37,337 bases of DNA from an uncultured Oscillospiraceae bacterium (lineage in GTDB: Bacteria > Bacillota > Clostridia > Oscillospirales > Oscillospiraceae), in contig CAJTUD010000026.1 in assembly GCA_910579725.1 (NCBI GenBank), positions 1 through 37,337 of the forward strand, read 5' to 3'. A model generated the notes under the pieces. The model was given only the letters and a program-made list of their open reading frames with translations. It was not told the DNA's origin and did no database searches. This document shows positions 24,894-32,998 of this stretch, piece after piece; within the stretch, counting starts at the first letter, position 1, and every line of letters starts with the position of its first letter. The position numbers and the translations under genes are program-made.

Positions 24894-26180
24894 TCAGGAA
24901 AATTGTCCCGCAAATTCCGCCAGAGAAATGGTCTTCCCTCCCTCCAGCCGGGATTGTTCAGCGGCCAGCGCCATGACATGGCTCTCTACAGAAGCGTCAA
25001 TTCCGGTAAGCGCGTCGCCGCCGCCGGATTCGATCAGGCCGCAAATCTGCTCCGACAGCCCCGCATCGCCGCCTCCGTGACCGGCAAACTCGCTCTTCTG
25101 ATCGTTGAGACGGATGACCTCCTCCGGCTGTCCGAAGCGGCGGACAATCAGCTCGTTGGTTTCCAGATTGCCCTCAATCTCTCCCAGAGTGCCGGTAATC
25201 TTGATGGTGCGATAGCACTTCTCGGTAAAGGCTGTCATGGTGAAGGTGGCGTGAATGTTATTTTCAAACTCCATGTTTACCGTCTGGTGGTCCACCACAT
25301 CGTTGTCGCAGCGGTAAACGCAGCGGCCGTAAGGCCCGGTGCGAAGCGCCTCCCGCAGTCCCTCCTCCGTAGGCGGGCCGCCGGTGACGACGCTGTTGGG
25401 CCAGCCGGTTTTGCCGCAGCGGATGCCGCAGCGCTGGCCGGTGATATAGATTTTTTCCGCGTCATAGACGCAGCCATCCTTACAGGCGCAGTCCTCCAGA
25501 CAGCGCGTCCCCGCGCCTGCCGGAGCCTGTTCCGCTTTGAAGTGGTCCAGTGCGCCGAAGCTCTGAACCTTCAGGCACTTCTCTCCCGCCAGCCAGCGTA
25601 GGATGTCCATATCATGACAGCTCTTGGCCAGAATCATGGGACTGGTCTCATCGCTCCGCCGCCAGTTGCCCCGGACAAAGCTGTGCGCATAGTGCCAGTA
25701 AGCCACATGCTCCACCGCGTCGATGGTCTCCAGTTTGCCGATCTCACCACGGCGCAGCAGCCCCTCCAGCACCGCATAGAAGGGGGTATACCGGAGAACG
25801 TGGCACACGACCACCACCCGGCCGGTCTCATGAGCCTTCTTCTGGAGCTGGAGGCACTCCTTCAAATCCGGGGAAATGGGCTTCTCCAGCAGGACATGAT
25901 ACCCCTTGTCCAGGGCCTTCAGCGCCGCAGGCACATGCTGGCGGTCCTGTGTGGCGATAAGCAGCACGTCCGCCAGCTTGGGCTGGGCCAGCAGAGCCTC
26001 GTCAGAGGAGAAGCACTTGTCCTCCTCCACGCCGTACCACTCCCGCAGCAAAGCCAGGCGGCCCGGACGGCAGTCCGCCCCCGCCACAATCTTCATCTTC
26101 TCCGGATGAAATTTCTGATAGGAGGCATAGGCCTCCAGGCCGCGGCTCCCGCAGCCACAAATGGCAAATGTAATCGGCAT
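24894..26180 (-). CDS. Gfo/Idh/MocA-family NAD(P)-dependent oxidoreductase with Cys-rich insert
   Basis: This 428-residue protein has an N-terminal Rossmann domain (ICGCGSRG at 8-14) and the catalytic motif LLEKPIS (Lys 100), followed by the family's C-terminal alpha/beta substrate domain. His 189/Asp 190/Asp 192 in KSCHDMDILRW are likely active-site residues. Members oxidise or reduce sugars, inositols or similar alcohols. Residues 227-255 contain six Cys (227, 231, 233, 237, 251, 255) in a compact cluster, suggesting a bound metal, a feature of one subgroup. The start at 26180 is set by AAGGAG nine bases upstream. It shares an operon with the M16 protease gene, without an obvious functional link. 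The substrate is unknown. Confidence 0.88.
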   Translation of the reverse strand: MPITFAICGCGSRGLEAYASYQKFHPEKMKIVAGADCRPGRLALLREWYGVEEDKCFSSDEALLAQPKLADVLLIATQDRQHVPAALKALDKGYHVLLEKPISPDLKECLQLQKKAHETGRVVVVCHVLRYTPFYAVLEGLLRRGEIGKLETIDAVEHVAYWHYAHSFVRGNWRRSDETSPMILAKSCHDMDILRWLAGEKCLKVQSFGALDHFKAEQAPAGAGTRCLEDCACKDGCVYDAEKIYITGQRCGIRCGKTGWPNSVVTGGPPTEEGLREALRTGPYGRCVYRCDNDVVDHQTVNMEFENNIHATFTMTAFTEKCYRTIKITGTLGEIEGNLETNELIVRRFGQPEEVIRLNDQKSEFAGHGGGDAGLSEQICGLIESGGGDALTGIDASVESHVMALAAEQSRLEGGKTISLAEFAGQFS

Positions 26181-26230
26181 ATCGTTTTTCTCCTTCCCGC
26201 CCGTTCCTTTCCCGGACCGGCGCTGTCTAT

Positions 26231-26259
26231 ATGATACACCATCCGGGGGGATTTGGCAA
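26231..26259 (-). promoter_or_regulatory. SigA-type promoter of the oxidoreductase-protease operon
   Basis: On the minus strand TTGCCA (26259-26254) and TATCAT (26236-26231) are 17 bases apart, with a start near 26224, about 44 bases before the oxidoreductase ATG. Confidence 0.7.
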
Positions 26260-26264
26260 CTGCG

Positions 26265-26312
26265 GACAAAAAATCCCGGGCCGTTTCCGCAGGAAAAACA
26301 GCCCGGGATTTT
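26265..26312 (-). terminator. Rho-independent terminator of cysK
   Basis: A 12-bp stem (26270-26281 with 26301-26312) encloses a second small stem (TTTCC/GGAAA) and is followed on the minus strand by six or more T (complement of 26268-26273). It is well placed nine bases after the cysK stop. Confidence 0.88.
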
Positions 26313-26320
26313 CAGCGCGT

Positions 26321-27247
26321 TCACTCCGCAAACATCTCCGTGGACAGATACCGGTCTCCTCCGTCAGGCAGCAACGCCACAATGGTTTTGCCCCGGTTCC
26401 CCGGCCGCTTCGCCAGCTCCATGGCGGCCCATACCGCCGCGCCGGAGGAAATGCCCACCAGCACGCCTTCCTTTCTTCCCACCAGCCGTCCAGCGGCAAA
26501 GGCGCTGCTGTCCTCCACAGGGATCACTTCGTCGTACACTTCGGGATCCAGCGCCTCCGGAATAAAGCCTGCTCCGATGCCCTGAATCCCATGGCTTCCA
26601 GCAGCCCCTCCGCCGAGCACCGGAGAGGAGGACGGCTCCACCGCCACCACCTGAATGGCAGGATTTTTCCCCTTCAGGTATTCTCCCGCACCAGTGATGG
26701 TGCCGCCGGTCCCTACGCCGGCCACAAAAATGTCTATCTGCCCCTCCGTATCCGCCCAGATCTCCGGTCCGGTGGTGGCGCGGTGAGCGGCGGGATTGGC
26801 GGGATTGACAAACTGCCCGGGAATAAAGCTGTTGGGAATCTCCTTGACCAGCGCCTCCGCTCTGGCGATGGTGCCGGTCATCCCCCCTGCTGTCAGCACC
26901 AGCTCCGCGCCGTAGGCCTTCATCAGCTGCCGCCGCTCCTTGCTCATGGTTTCCGGCATAACGATGATAACCCGGTACCCTCTGGCTGCCGCCATGGAGG
27001 CCAGGCCGATGCCCGTGTTGCCGGAGGTGGGCTCAATGATTACGGAGCCGGGCTTGAGCAGCCCCCGCTCTTCCGCATCGTCAATCATCGCCTTGGCCAC
27101 GCGGTCCTTCACGCTTCCGGCGGGATTGAAATACTCCAGCTTTGCCAGAATGCGGGCCTCCAGCCCCTCTTCCCGCTCAATACGGGTCAGCTCCAGCAGC
27201 GGCGTTCCGCCGGTCAGCTGGCCAGCGGACGTAAAAATACGGCTCAT
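26321..27247 (-). CDS. cysK: Cysteine synthase (O-acetylserine sulfhydrylase)
   Basis: This 308-residue PLP enzyme makes L-cysteine from O-acetylserine and sulfide in the cytoplasm. It has PLP-binding Lys 47 in NPAGSVKDR, the substrate loop TSGNTG (74-79), the phosphate-binding GVGTGGTITG and the C-terminal SSGAAVWAA region. Length and motif order match CysK of Bacillota. It starts at ATG 27247 with AGGAGGGG six bases upstream. It is a single-gene unit with its own promoter and a strong terminator, divergent from the XRE-TPR regulator gene. I looked for a T-box or SAM-type leader in the roughly 65-base 5' region and found none. Confidence 0.95.
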   Translation of the reverse strand: MSRIFTSAGQLTGGTPLLELTRIEREEGLEARILAKLEYFNPAGSVKDRVAKAMIDDAEERGLLKPGSVIIEPTSGNTGIGLASMAAARGYRVIIVMPETMSKERRQLMKAYGAELVLTAGGMTGTIARAEALVKEIPNSFIPGQFVNPANPAAHRATTGPEIWADTEGQIDIFVAGVGTGGTITGAGEYLKGKNPAIQVVAVEPSSSPVLGGGAAGSHGIQGIGAGFIPEALDPEVYDEVIPVEDSSAFAAGRLVGRKEGVLVGISSGAAVWAAMELAKRPGNRGKTIVALLPDGGDRYLSTEMFAE

Positions 27248-27318
27248 AGGGAACCCCTCCTGTCTGTCAATATGAGATAGCCGGTGAACGCTCTCCGGCC
27301 GCCTCGATTCATATTTTC

Positions 27319-27347
27319 AGCATATCACACTCCGCGCGCACTGTCCA
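27319..27347 (-). promoter_or_regulatory. SigA-type promoter of cysK
   Basis: On the minus strand TGGACA (27347-27342) and TATGCT (27324-27319) are 17 bases apart, giving a leader of about 65 bases. The shared 216-base region with the divergent regulator gene contains a palindrome at 27366-27380. Confidence 0.72.
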
Positions 27348-27398
27348 TTGCCATTTCGCGCAAACCTCTGATTGACAGAGATCGCCAATCGCGGAATA

Positions 27399-27426
27399 TT
27401 GACACCCTGTGAAAATGTCTTATAAT
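27399..27426 (+). promoter_or_regulatory. SigA-type promoter of the XRE-TPR regulator
   Basis: Consensus TTGACA (27399-27404) and TATAAT (27421-27426) are 16 bases apart, with a start near 27433. Two more TTGACA hexamers occur at 27372-27377 and 27442-27447, and CTCTG-N5-CAGAG forms a dyad at 27366-27380. These may be operator elements. Confidence 0.82.
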
Positions 27427-27463
27427 GGAAATCACCAGATTTTGACACAAACGGAGGAACATC

Positions 27464-28411
27464 ATGCGGATCATGCAGATTGGTGAATATCTCAAAAACA
27501 GGCGGCGCGACCTGAACCTGACCCAGGCTCAGGTGTGCGCGGGCATTTGGGAGGTTTCTACCCTTTCCCGCATAGAGCGCGGCCTGCAAACCCCCGGTTA
27601 TGGTCTGCTCAGCACGCTGCTCGAGCGTCTGGGCATGCCAGCGGCCCGGTATTACGCACTGCTGAGTCAAAATGAGCTGGATGTGGAAACTCTGATGCGG
27701 GAAATCCGCGCCGATGAAATCCGCTTCCGAAGAGCGCCGGCGGAGGACCGGCCCAGAATCCGGAAAAGGGCCGAGGAAAAGCTGAGCCGTCTGGAGCGGC
27801 TGACGGAGCCGGAAGACCAGATCACCCGGCAGTACATATTGAGCGCCAGAGCGGCCCTGGGCCGCAAAGACGGCCCCTACAGCTTCGAGGAAAGGCTGGA
27901 CATGCTGATGGAAGCCATCCGTCTGACGGTTCCCCGCTTTGATCTGGAGAAGGTTGGACACTTCCGGTACAGCATGGCGGAGGCCACGCTGATCAATCAG
28001 ATTGCCCGCACTTTTTCACAGGCCGGAAAAAAAAGTCAAGCAATCAGCATTTACCGCCAATTGCTTGACTATATCAGAAAAAACAATCAGAAATTGTCCA
28101 GATATGCCGGACAGTTTTGTCTGGCGGCGCATAACTGCGCCATTGACCTGGCCTCTGAAAAATATTATCCGGAGGCCACGGCGCTTACGAAAAAGGGACA
28201 GAAGATCTGCATCGAATACGGCGATTACCAGTTCCTGCCCGGATTTCTATCCATTCAGGCGGAATGCTGCTATTACACCGGCGACAGAGAAAAGAGCGCC
28301 GCGTTATACTTTCAAGCATATTACACCTATGCGGCTATCCTTGACAAGCACAACTGCGCTCTTATCCGTCAGGAGATGAAAGAGCATCTGGGGTTGGAGC
28401 CGCAGTATTAG
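27464..28411 (+). CDS. XRE-type regulator with TPR-like C-terminal domain (RRNPP-like)
   Basis: This 315-residue protein has an N-terminal lambda-repressor-type helix-turn-helix (residues 5-60: LNLTQAQVCAGIWEVSTLSR then IERGLQTPGYGLLSTLLERLG) and a purely helical remainder (about 85-310). The remainder has Tyr/Ala-rich repeats such as AGKKSQAISIYRQLLDYI and YTGDREKSAALYFQAYYTY that look like tetratricopeptide units. This is the plan of RRNPP quorum-sensing receptors (Rap, Rgg, NprR, PlcR, PrgX), which bind small imported peptides with the TPR domain. GGAGG lies six bases before the ATG. It is convergent with a small secreted-peptide gene and overlaps its stop by four bases. The peptide-receptor role is inference. 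Other XRE-TPR proteins act without peptides. Confidence 0.85.
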   Translation: MRIMQIGEYLKNRRRDLNLTQAQVCAGIWEVSTLSRIERGLQTPGYGLLSTLLERLGMPAARYYALLSQNELDVETLMREIRADEIRFRRAPAEDRPRIRKRAEEKLSRLERLTEPEDQITRQYILSARAALGRKDGPYSFEERLDMLMEAIRLTVPRFDLEKVGHFRYSMAEATLINQIARTFSQAGKKSQAISIYRQLLDYIRKNNQKLSRYAGQFCLAAHNCAIDLASEKYYPEATALTKKGQKICIEYGDYQFLPGFLSIQAECCYYTGDREKSAALYFQAYYTYAAILDKHNCALIRQEMKEHLGLEPQY

Positions 28412-28605
28412 AGGTGGTGGAAGTCGTCCCCGTCCGGAAGCTCCGCTTCCGACAACGGCATGACCGGAGGCTCTTCCGGGTCCAGGGAATCCACGACGGC
28501 GAGAGGATTTTCAGCAGCCGGAAGTCCGGCGGCGCAGGCCTGTCCAGACAGCAGCGACAGGCACAGGAGCAAAGAGAGCAGCAATGAAGTGAATTTTTTC
28601 AGCAT
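28408..28605 (-). CDS. Small secreted peptide precursor, candidate signal peptide for the adjacent regulator
   Basis: This 65-residue product has a basic MLKKF start, a strongly hydrophobic Leu-rich core (residues 7-20) and an Ala-rich cleavage region (ACAA, about 23-26). It leaves an acidic mature peptide of about 39 residues rich in Pro, Glu and Asp, ending in His-His-Leu. There is one Cys in the core and one at the cleavage region. A lipobox is not convincing because Gly is at -3. I start it at ATG 28605, eight bases after a GGTGG site, since an upstream ATG at 28635 lies at the predicted transcription start. The stop overlaps the regulator's stop. I do not recognise a family. Confidence 0.7.
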   Translation of the reverse strand: MLKKFTSLLLSLLLCLSLLSGQACAAGLPAAENPLAVVDSLDPEEPPVMPLSEAELPDGDDFHHL

Positions 28606-28639
28606 GTGAGGGACCACCCTTTCTTTTTTTGTCATGAAC

Positions 28640-28668
28640 AGTATAGGTCAAATGCTTCGGTTTGTCCA
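28640..28668 (-). promoter_or_regulatory. SigA-type promoter of the small peptide gene
   Basis: On the minus strand TGGACA (28668-28663) and TATACT (28645-28640) are 17 bases apart, with a start near 28633. The -35 box matches that of cysK. It supports the small gene as real and independently transcribed. Confidence 0.75.
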
Positions 28669-28768
28669 TATGGTCTCGCAGAAATCGGAAAAGCCGGAGA
28701 AAATTTTTTGTTTGCCTGCCCCTCTACCCCCATATATGCGTCTCTCTTTTTTCATCAGATATCCGCAG

Positions 28769-28787
28769 GCCGGGGGCGCTCCCCGGC
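28769..28787 (-). terminator. Weak terminator-like hairpin after uvrA
   Basis: A 7-bp GC-rich stem (28769-28775 with 28781-28787) with a 5-base loop begins just after the uvrA stop. No T run follows on the minus strand, so termination is uncertain. Confidence 0.4.
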
Positions 28788-28791
28788 TGTG

Positions 28792-31623
28792 CTATTTTGC
28801 CAGCATCCGCTTCAGATACTGTCCTGTATAGCTTGCCTCGCAGGCAGCCACTTCCTCCGGCGTACCGGTGCAGACGATGGTCCCGCCGCCGTCGCCTCCC
28901 TCGGGGCCCAGGTCGATGATATGGTCTGCACACTTGATCACGTCCAGATTATGCTCAATAACCACCACCGTATTCCCTGCGTCCACCAACCGTTGGAGCA
29001 CTTCCAGCAGCTTGCCCACATCGTCGGTGTGGAGACCAGTGGTGGGCTCGTCCAGAATATAAATCGTGCTTCCGGTACTGCGCTTTGAGAGCTCGGTGGC
29101 CAGCTTCACCCGCTGGGCCTCGCCGCCGGAAAGCGTGGTGGACGCCTGCCCCACCTTGATATACCCCAGTCCCACGTCGCACAGGGTTTCCATCTTCACC
29201 GCAATTTTGGGCAGAGGCTTGAAAAACTCCCGGGCCTCCTCGGCGGTCATCTCCAGAACCTCGTATATATTCTTCCCCTTATACCGGACCTCCAGGGTTT
29301 CCCGGTTATACCGCTTTCCTTTGCAGACCTCGCAGGGGACATAGATGTCCGGCAGGAAGTGCATTTCAATTTTCAGCAATCCATCCCCGGAGCAGGCTTC
29401 GCACCGGCCGCCCCGGACGTTGAAGCTGAACCGGCCGGAGTTGTATCCCCGGGCCTTGGCCTCCGGTGTGGAGGCGAACAGCTCCCGGATATCGTTGAAG
29501 ACCCCGGTATAGGTGGCGGGGTTGGACCGCGGGGTACGGCCGATAGGGCTCTGGTCGATGCTGATGACCTTGTCCAGGTATTCTTCCCCCTCAATGGCCG
29601 TATGCTTGCCCGGGCGGCACTTCATGCGGTTCAAATCCGCGCCCAGACGTTTGAACAGGATTTCGTTGACCAGAGAGCTTTTTCCCGACCCGGACACGCC
29701 GGTGACGCAGGTGAAGGTCCCAAGGGGAATATCCACATCCACGTTCCGCAGATTGTTCTCCGCCGCGCCCCGGATGGTCAGCGTCTTGCCGCTGCCCTTC
29801 CGCCGCTCTACGGGGACGGCGATGTACCGCCTGCCGCTGAGATACTGGCCCGTCAGGGAGGCCGGGTTGGCGGAAACCTCCTCCGGCGTGCCGGCGGCGA
29901 TGATCCGGCCTCCGTGAACGCCTGCGCCGGGGCCCACGTCGATGATATAGTCAGCGGCGCGCATGGTGTCCTCGTCGTGCTCCACCACAATCAGGGTATT
30001 GCCCAGATCCCGCAGCTGCCGCAGCGTTTCCAGCAGTTTATCGTTGTCCCTCTGATGCAGGCCGATGGAAGGCTCATCCAGAATATACAGCACCCCCATC
30101 AGACTGGAGCCGATCTGGGTGGCCAGGCGGATACGCTGGCTCTCACCGCCGGAGAGAGTGGCGGCGCTGCGGCTCAGAGTCAGGTACTGCAATCCCACGC
30201 TGCGCAGGAACCCCAGCCGGGAGCGGATTTCCTTGAGGATCTGGTCCGCAATCATGCTCTGGGTTTTGGTCAGGGTCAGCCCTTCCATGAACCGCAGCGC
30301 GTCGGATACGGGAAGGGTGGTGAAATCGTAGATACTGCTGCCGCCTACTGTCACCGCCAGACTCTCCATCTTCAGCCTCCGGCCCTTGCACACCGGGCAG
30401 GGGCACTCGCTCATGACCTCCTCCAGCTCCCGGCGGGAGGCATCGGACTGGGTATCCCGGTACCGGCGCTCCACATTGTTGCAGATGCCTTCAAATGCCT
30501 GACGCAGCACACCCTTACCCCGGGGCTGGTCATAGTGGAGCTCCAGCTCTTCCCCCCCGGTTCCGTACAGCACGATATCCCGGATTTCCCCGCTCAGCTT
30601 TTTCCAGGGGGTTGTAAGCTTGAAGCGGTACTTTTTTGCCAAAGCTTCAAAGTACATCCGGCTGATGCCGTCGCCCCGGATGTTGTTCCAGCCGGAGCAC
30701 TGGATCGCCCCCTCCAGGATGGTTTTCTCCCCGTCCGGAACGATCAGATCGGGGTCCGCCTTCAGCTGGCTGCCCAGCCCTGTGCAGGCAGGGCAGGCGC
30801 CGTAGGGATTGTTGAAGGAGAACATCCGGGGGGCCAGCTCCTCGATGGACACACCGCAGTCCTCGCAGGCGTAGTTTTGGGAAAAGAGCAGGTCCCGCTC
30901 CTCTTCCCCCAGTACGTTGGCGATAACAATGCCGCCAGCCAGATTGGAGGCGGTTTCCACGCTGTCGGTGAGCCGCTGGCGGATATCAGGCCGGACGATC
31001 AGACGGTCCACTACAATCTCGATATTGTGCTTCTTGTTCTTCTCCAGCCTGATCTCTTCCGTCAGCTCATAGAGACTGCCGTCCACCCGGGCCCGGACGT
31101 AACCGGATTTCCGGGCATCCTCGAAGACCTTGGCGTACTCTCCCTTCCGAGCCCGGACCACCGGGGCGAGGATCTGGATACGGCTGCCCTCGGGCAGATC
31201 GATGATCTGGTCGATGATCTGGTCGATGGTCTGTTGGCGAATCTCCTTGCCGCAGACGGGACAGTGGGGCGTACCCACCCGGGCCCAGAGCAGGCGGAGG
31301 TAGTCGTAGATCTCCGTCACTGTACCCACAGTGGACCGCGGGTTCTTGCTGGTGGTCTTCTGGTCAATGGAGATGGCGGGAGAGAGGCCGTCGATGTAGT
31401 CCACATCCGGCTTTTCCATCTGGCCCAGGAACATCCGGGCATAGGAGCTCAGGCTCTCCACGTATCGCCTCTGGCCCTCGGCATAAATGGTATCGAAAGC
31501 CAGGGAGGACTTGCCCGAGCCGGAAAGTCCCGTCACCACCACCAGCTTATCCCGGGGAATCTCCACGTCCACATTTTTGAGGTTGTTCTCCCGCGCGCCT
31601 TTGATATAGATTTTATCCTGCAT
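28792..31623 (-). CDS. uvrA: Excinuclease ABC subunit A
   Basis: This 943-residue DNA-damage-recognition ATPase of nucleotide excision repair acts with UvrB and UvrC. It has two ABC units: the first Walker A is GLSGSGKS (32-39) and the second is in TGVSGSGKS. There are two signature motifs, TLSGGESQRIRL and TLSGGEAQRVKL. Zinc modules are visible as CPVCGKE, the pair CEDC ... CPAC and the large CEAC ... CEVC finger in the second half. Length is normal. I start it at ATG 31623 (MQDKIYIKGARENNL) with AGGAGA eight bases upstream. The longer frame would begin inside the promoter. A LexA-like dyad lies in that promoter. Confidence 0.97.
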   Translation of the reverse strand: MQDKIYIKGARENNLKNVDVEIPRDKLVVVTGLSGSGKSSLAFDTIYAEGQRRYVESLSSYARMFLGQMEKPDVDYIDGLSPAISIDQKTTSKNPRSTVGTVTEIYDYLRLLWARVGTPHCPVCGKEIRQQTIDQIIDQIIDLPEGSRIQILAPVVRARKGEYAKVFEDARKSGYVRARVDGSLYELTEEIRLEKNKKHNIEIVVDRLIVRPDIRQRLTDSVETASNLAGGIVIANVLGEEERDLLFSQNYACEDCGVSIEELAPRMFSFNNPYGACPACTGLGSQLKADPDLIVPDGEKTILEGAIQCSGWNNIRGDGISRMYFEALAKKYRFKLTTPWKKLSGEIRDIVLYGTGGEELELHYDQPRGKGVLRQAFEGICNNVERRYRDTQSDASRRELEEVMSECPCPVCKGRRLKMESLAVTVGGSSIYDFTTLPVSDALRFMEGLTLTKTQSMIADQILKEIRSRLGFLRSVGLQYLTLSRSAATLSGGESQRIRLATQIGSSLMGVLYILDEPSIGLHQRDNDKLLETLRQLRDLGNTLIVVEHDEDTMRAADYIIDVGPGAGVHGGRIIAAGTPEEVSANPASLTGQYLSGRRYIAVPVERRKGSGKTLTIRGAAENNLRNVDVDIPLGTFTCVTGVSGSGKSSLVNEILFKRLGADLNRMKCRPGKHTAIEGEEYLDKVISIDQSPIGRTPRSNPATYTGVFNDIRELFASTPEAKARGYNSGRFSFNVRGGRCEACSGDGLLKIEMHFLPDIYVPCEVCKGKRYNRETLEVRYKGKNIYEVLEMTAEEAREFFKPLPKIAVKMETLCDVGLGYIKVGQASTTLSGGEAQRVKLATELSKRSTGSTIYILDEPTTGLHTDDVGKLLEVLQRLVDAGNTVVVIEHNLDVIKCADHIIDLGPEGGDGGGTIVCTGTPEEVAACEASYTGQYLKRMLAK

Positions 31624-31672
31624 GGGTGTCGTCTCCTGTTGCGTTAAAATAGCCTTTCGCATAGCTGACACA

Positions 31673-31701
31673 AGAATAAACGAACAAAATTTCTGTGTCA
31701 A
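31673..31701 (-). promoter_or_regulatory. uvrA promoter with LexA-like dyad in the spacer
   Basis: On the minus strand TTGACA (31701-31696) and TATTCT (31678-31673) are 17 bases apart. The spacer holds GAAA-N4-GTTC (31693-31682), one base from the GAAC-N4-GTTC core of the Bacillota SOS box. A separate 7-bp inverted repeat (31666-31672, 31694-31700) flanks the promoter. Confidence 0.75.
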
Positions 31702-31709
31702 GCCCTGAT

Positions 31710-32633
31710 TTAAAAATTTTTTGCCAGCCGCACCGCGCCGTCCCGGAGGATCTCAATATTCTCCTCCTCGAATATGGTGTCCTTGCTGGTATGTATCCTG
31801 TTTATATAGTACCCGACGATCTTCTTATGCTTCAGGGCGCAGACGCCCACGCCCCGTTTGAAGGCCGCGTTGTCGCTGGGGTAGAACCCAAAGCCCCGGA
31901 CCACCTCTGTCTGTTTTTCTCCCCGGCTCTCGAAGGCTCGCTCGATCTGTTCCAGAGCCGCTCCGTCCTTTTTCAGTCCACCGCCGGGATAGAACTGAAT
32001 GGAATCCCCGTCGGAAACGCAGTCGAAGTTGATATTCAGGATCTCCTTTTTCGCTTTCTTGTGGGCCCTGGTGAAGGCGGCGGAGCCAAAAAGGCCCTTT
32101 TCCTCGTTGTCGAAGAACACGAAGCAGACCTTTTTCCGGTCCTCATCCGGCATAGTCAGAGCGGTTTCCAACAGCGTAACGACACCGCTGGTGTTGTCAT
32201 TGGCGGTGTGCTTATTAGCGGGGCCGTTCAGGATCCACCAGACCAGAAAGATACACAGGATATAAGACAAACCAATGCCCACTGCGGCTGGCGCGCCCGT
32301 CAGAAGAAAAAACGAAAAATCAAAGAGAAATATTACAACCAGAAAGATCAGCAAAAACAGCATCTGATAGCAGATATAGAAAAACAGATTCCGGGGCGTG
32401 ATAAAATTGGGGATGGGCAGTACGGCGCAGGTGTCATAGTGGGCAGAGAAGATAACCTTCGCCGTATCCGCGTCACCGGCAACCACGTTTTTGGCGGCAA
32501 AGCCCGTCTGTACGCTGGGCGCATAGCCGGCATTTCTTAATTCCGCACAGAGCCAGGTTCGGAATGCTTCTTTTTGTTTTTTGGATTTCCGGATTTGGAA
32601 ATCTTCTATAATTTTGCGGGATTGGGGAGTCAA
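31710..32633 (-). CDS. M28-family zinc metallopeptidase with membrane segments
   Basis: This 307-residue protein has the co-catalytic zinc site of M28 aminopeptidases: His 65 and Asp 67 in SAHYDT, Asp 146 in TANDNTSG, Glu 177/Glu 178 in FFDNEEKG, Asp 204 in NFDCVSDGD and His 281 near the C-terminus. Two strongly hydrophobic stretches (about 84-111 and 115-136) are inserted between the first and second ligands. This anchors the protein in the membrane while the peptidase domain, lacking a signal peptide, is probably cytoplasmic. It starts with TTG at 32633, eight bases after AAGGAGG. It ends nine bases before the uvrA -35 box. The substrate is unknown, and peptidase activity is inferred from the complete ligand set. 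Confidence 0.87.
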   Translation of the reverse strand: MTPQSRKIIEDFQIRKSKKQKEAFRTWLCAELRNAGYAPSVQTGFAAKNVVAGDADTAKVIFSAHYDTCAVLPIPNFITPRNLFFYICYQMLFLLIFLVVIFLFDFSFFLLTGAPAAVGIGLSYILCIFLVWWILNGPANKHTANDNTSGVVTLLETALTMPDEDRKKVCFVFFDNEEKGLFGSAAFTRAHKKAKKEILNINFDCVSDGDSIQFYPGGGLKKDGAALEQIERAFESRGEKQTEVVRGFGFYPSDNAAFKRGVGVCALKHKKIVGYYINRIHTSKDTIFEEENIEILRDGAVRLAKNF

Positions 32634-32639
32634 AGGCGC

Positions 32640-32998
32640 TTCCTCCTTTCTTGCCGCTCCTGCGAGGCGGCGGGGGCTCTTTTCCTATTTTAGCTTTGCC
32701 CCTGCCGGGGCGGGGCCTTCTTTTCGCGCGAGCGAAAAGAAGCAAAAGGCCGCTCAAGGAACGCAGTTCCTTGAGAATCCTCCCAAACGATGGGGGTGTC
32801 TATTTGTGCTCCGACGTACCTTGGCCGTTCTGTTTTGATGCCTTCGTTGATGCGCCGGACTTCTGCGCTGGCCCACGAGCACACCGCAGTGCCTGCTGTC
32901 TTACACACCAAAAGCAGTCGCGAGGTCCGGAGGCGCAAAGCCCCCGGGCTGATTCCGGAAGAATATCCCATTCACCGCGCGGAGCGCGGCGAAGATGA
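32640..32998. repeat. Structured intergenic region, probable dispersed repeat
   Basis: These 360 bases between uvrB and the M28 gene hold no convincing gene. They contain a chain of perfect or near-perfect hairpins: 32717-32727 with 32732-32742 (11 bp, tetraloop GCGA), 32753-32762 with 32766-32775 (10 bp, 3-base loop), and 32971-32980 with 32984-32993 (10 bp, one mismatch) against the uvrB stop. Composition differs from the genes on each side. I recall closely similar sequence as a recurrent intergenic element in Oscillospiraceae genomes, often mis-annotated as short proteins. That recollection needs a search. Confidence 0.5.

Noticed and set aside
27248..27312. T-box or SAM riboswitch upstream of cysK
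   Set aside because: The leader is only about 65 bases, with no T-box sequence and no antiterminator/terminator pair.
29359..31647. 762-residue plus-strand frame opposite uvrA
   Set aside because: Long antisense frame caused by the codon usage of uvrA. It has no motifs and no ribosome binding site.
32690..32971. Short minus-strand frames in the uvrB-M28 gap as real proteins
   Set aside because: The frames run through hairpin sequence, lack ribosome binding sites and have no domains. I treat the region as a non-coding repeat.
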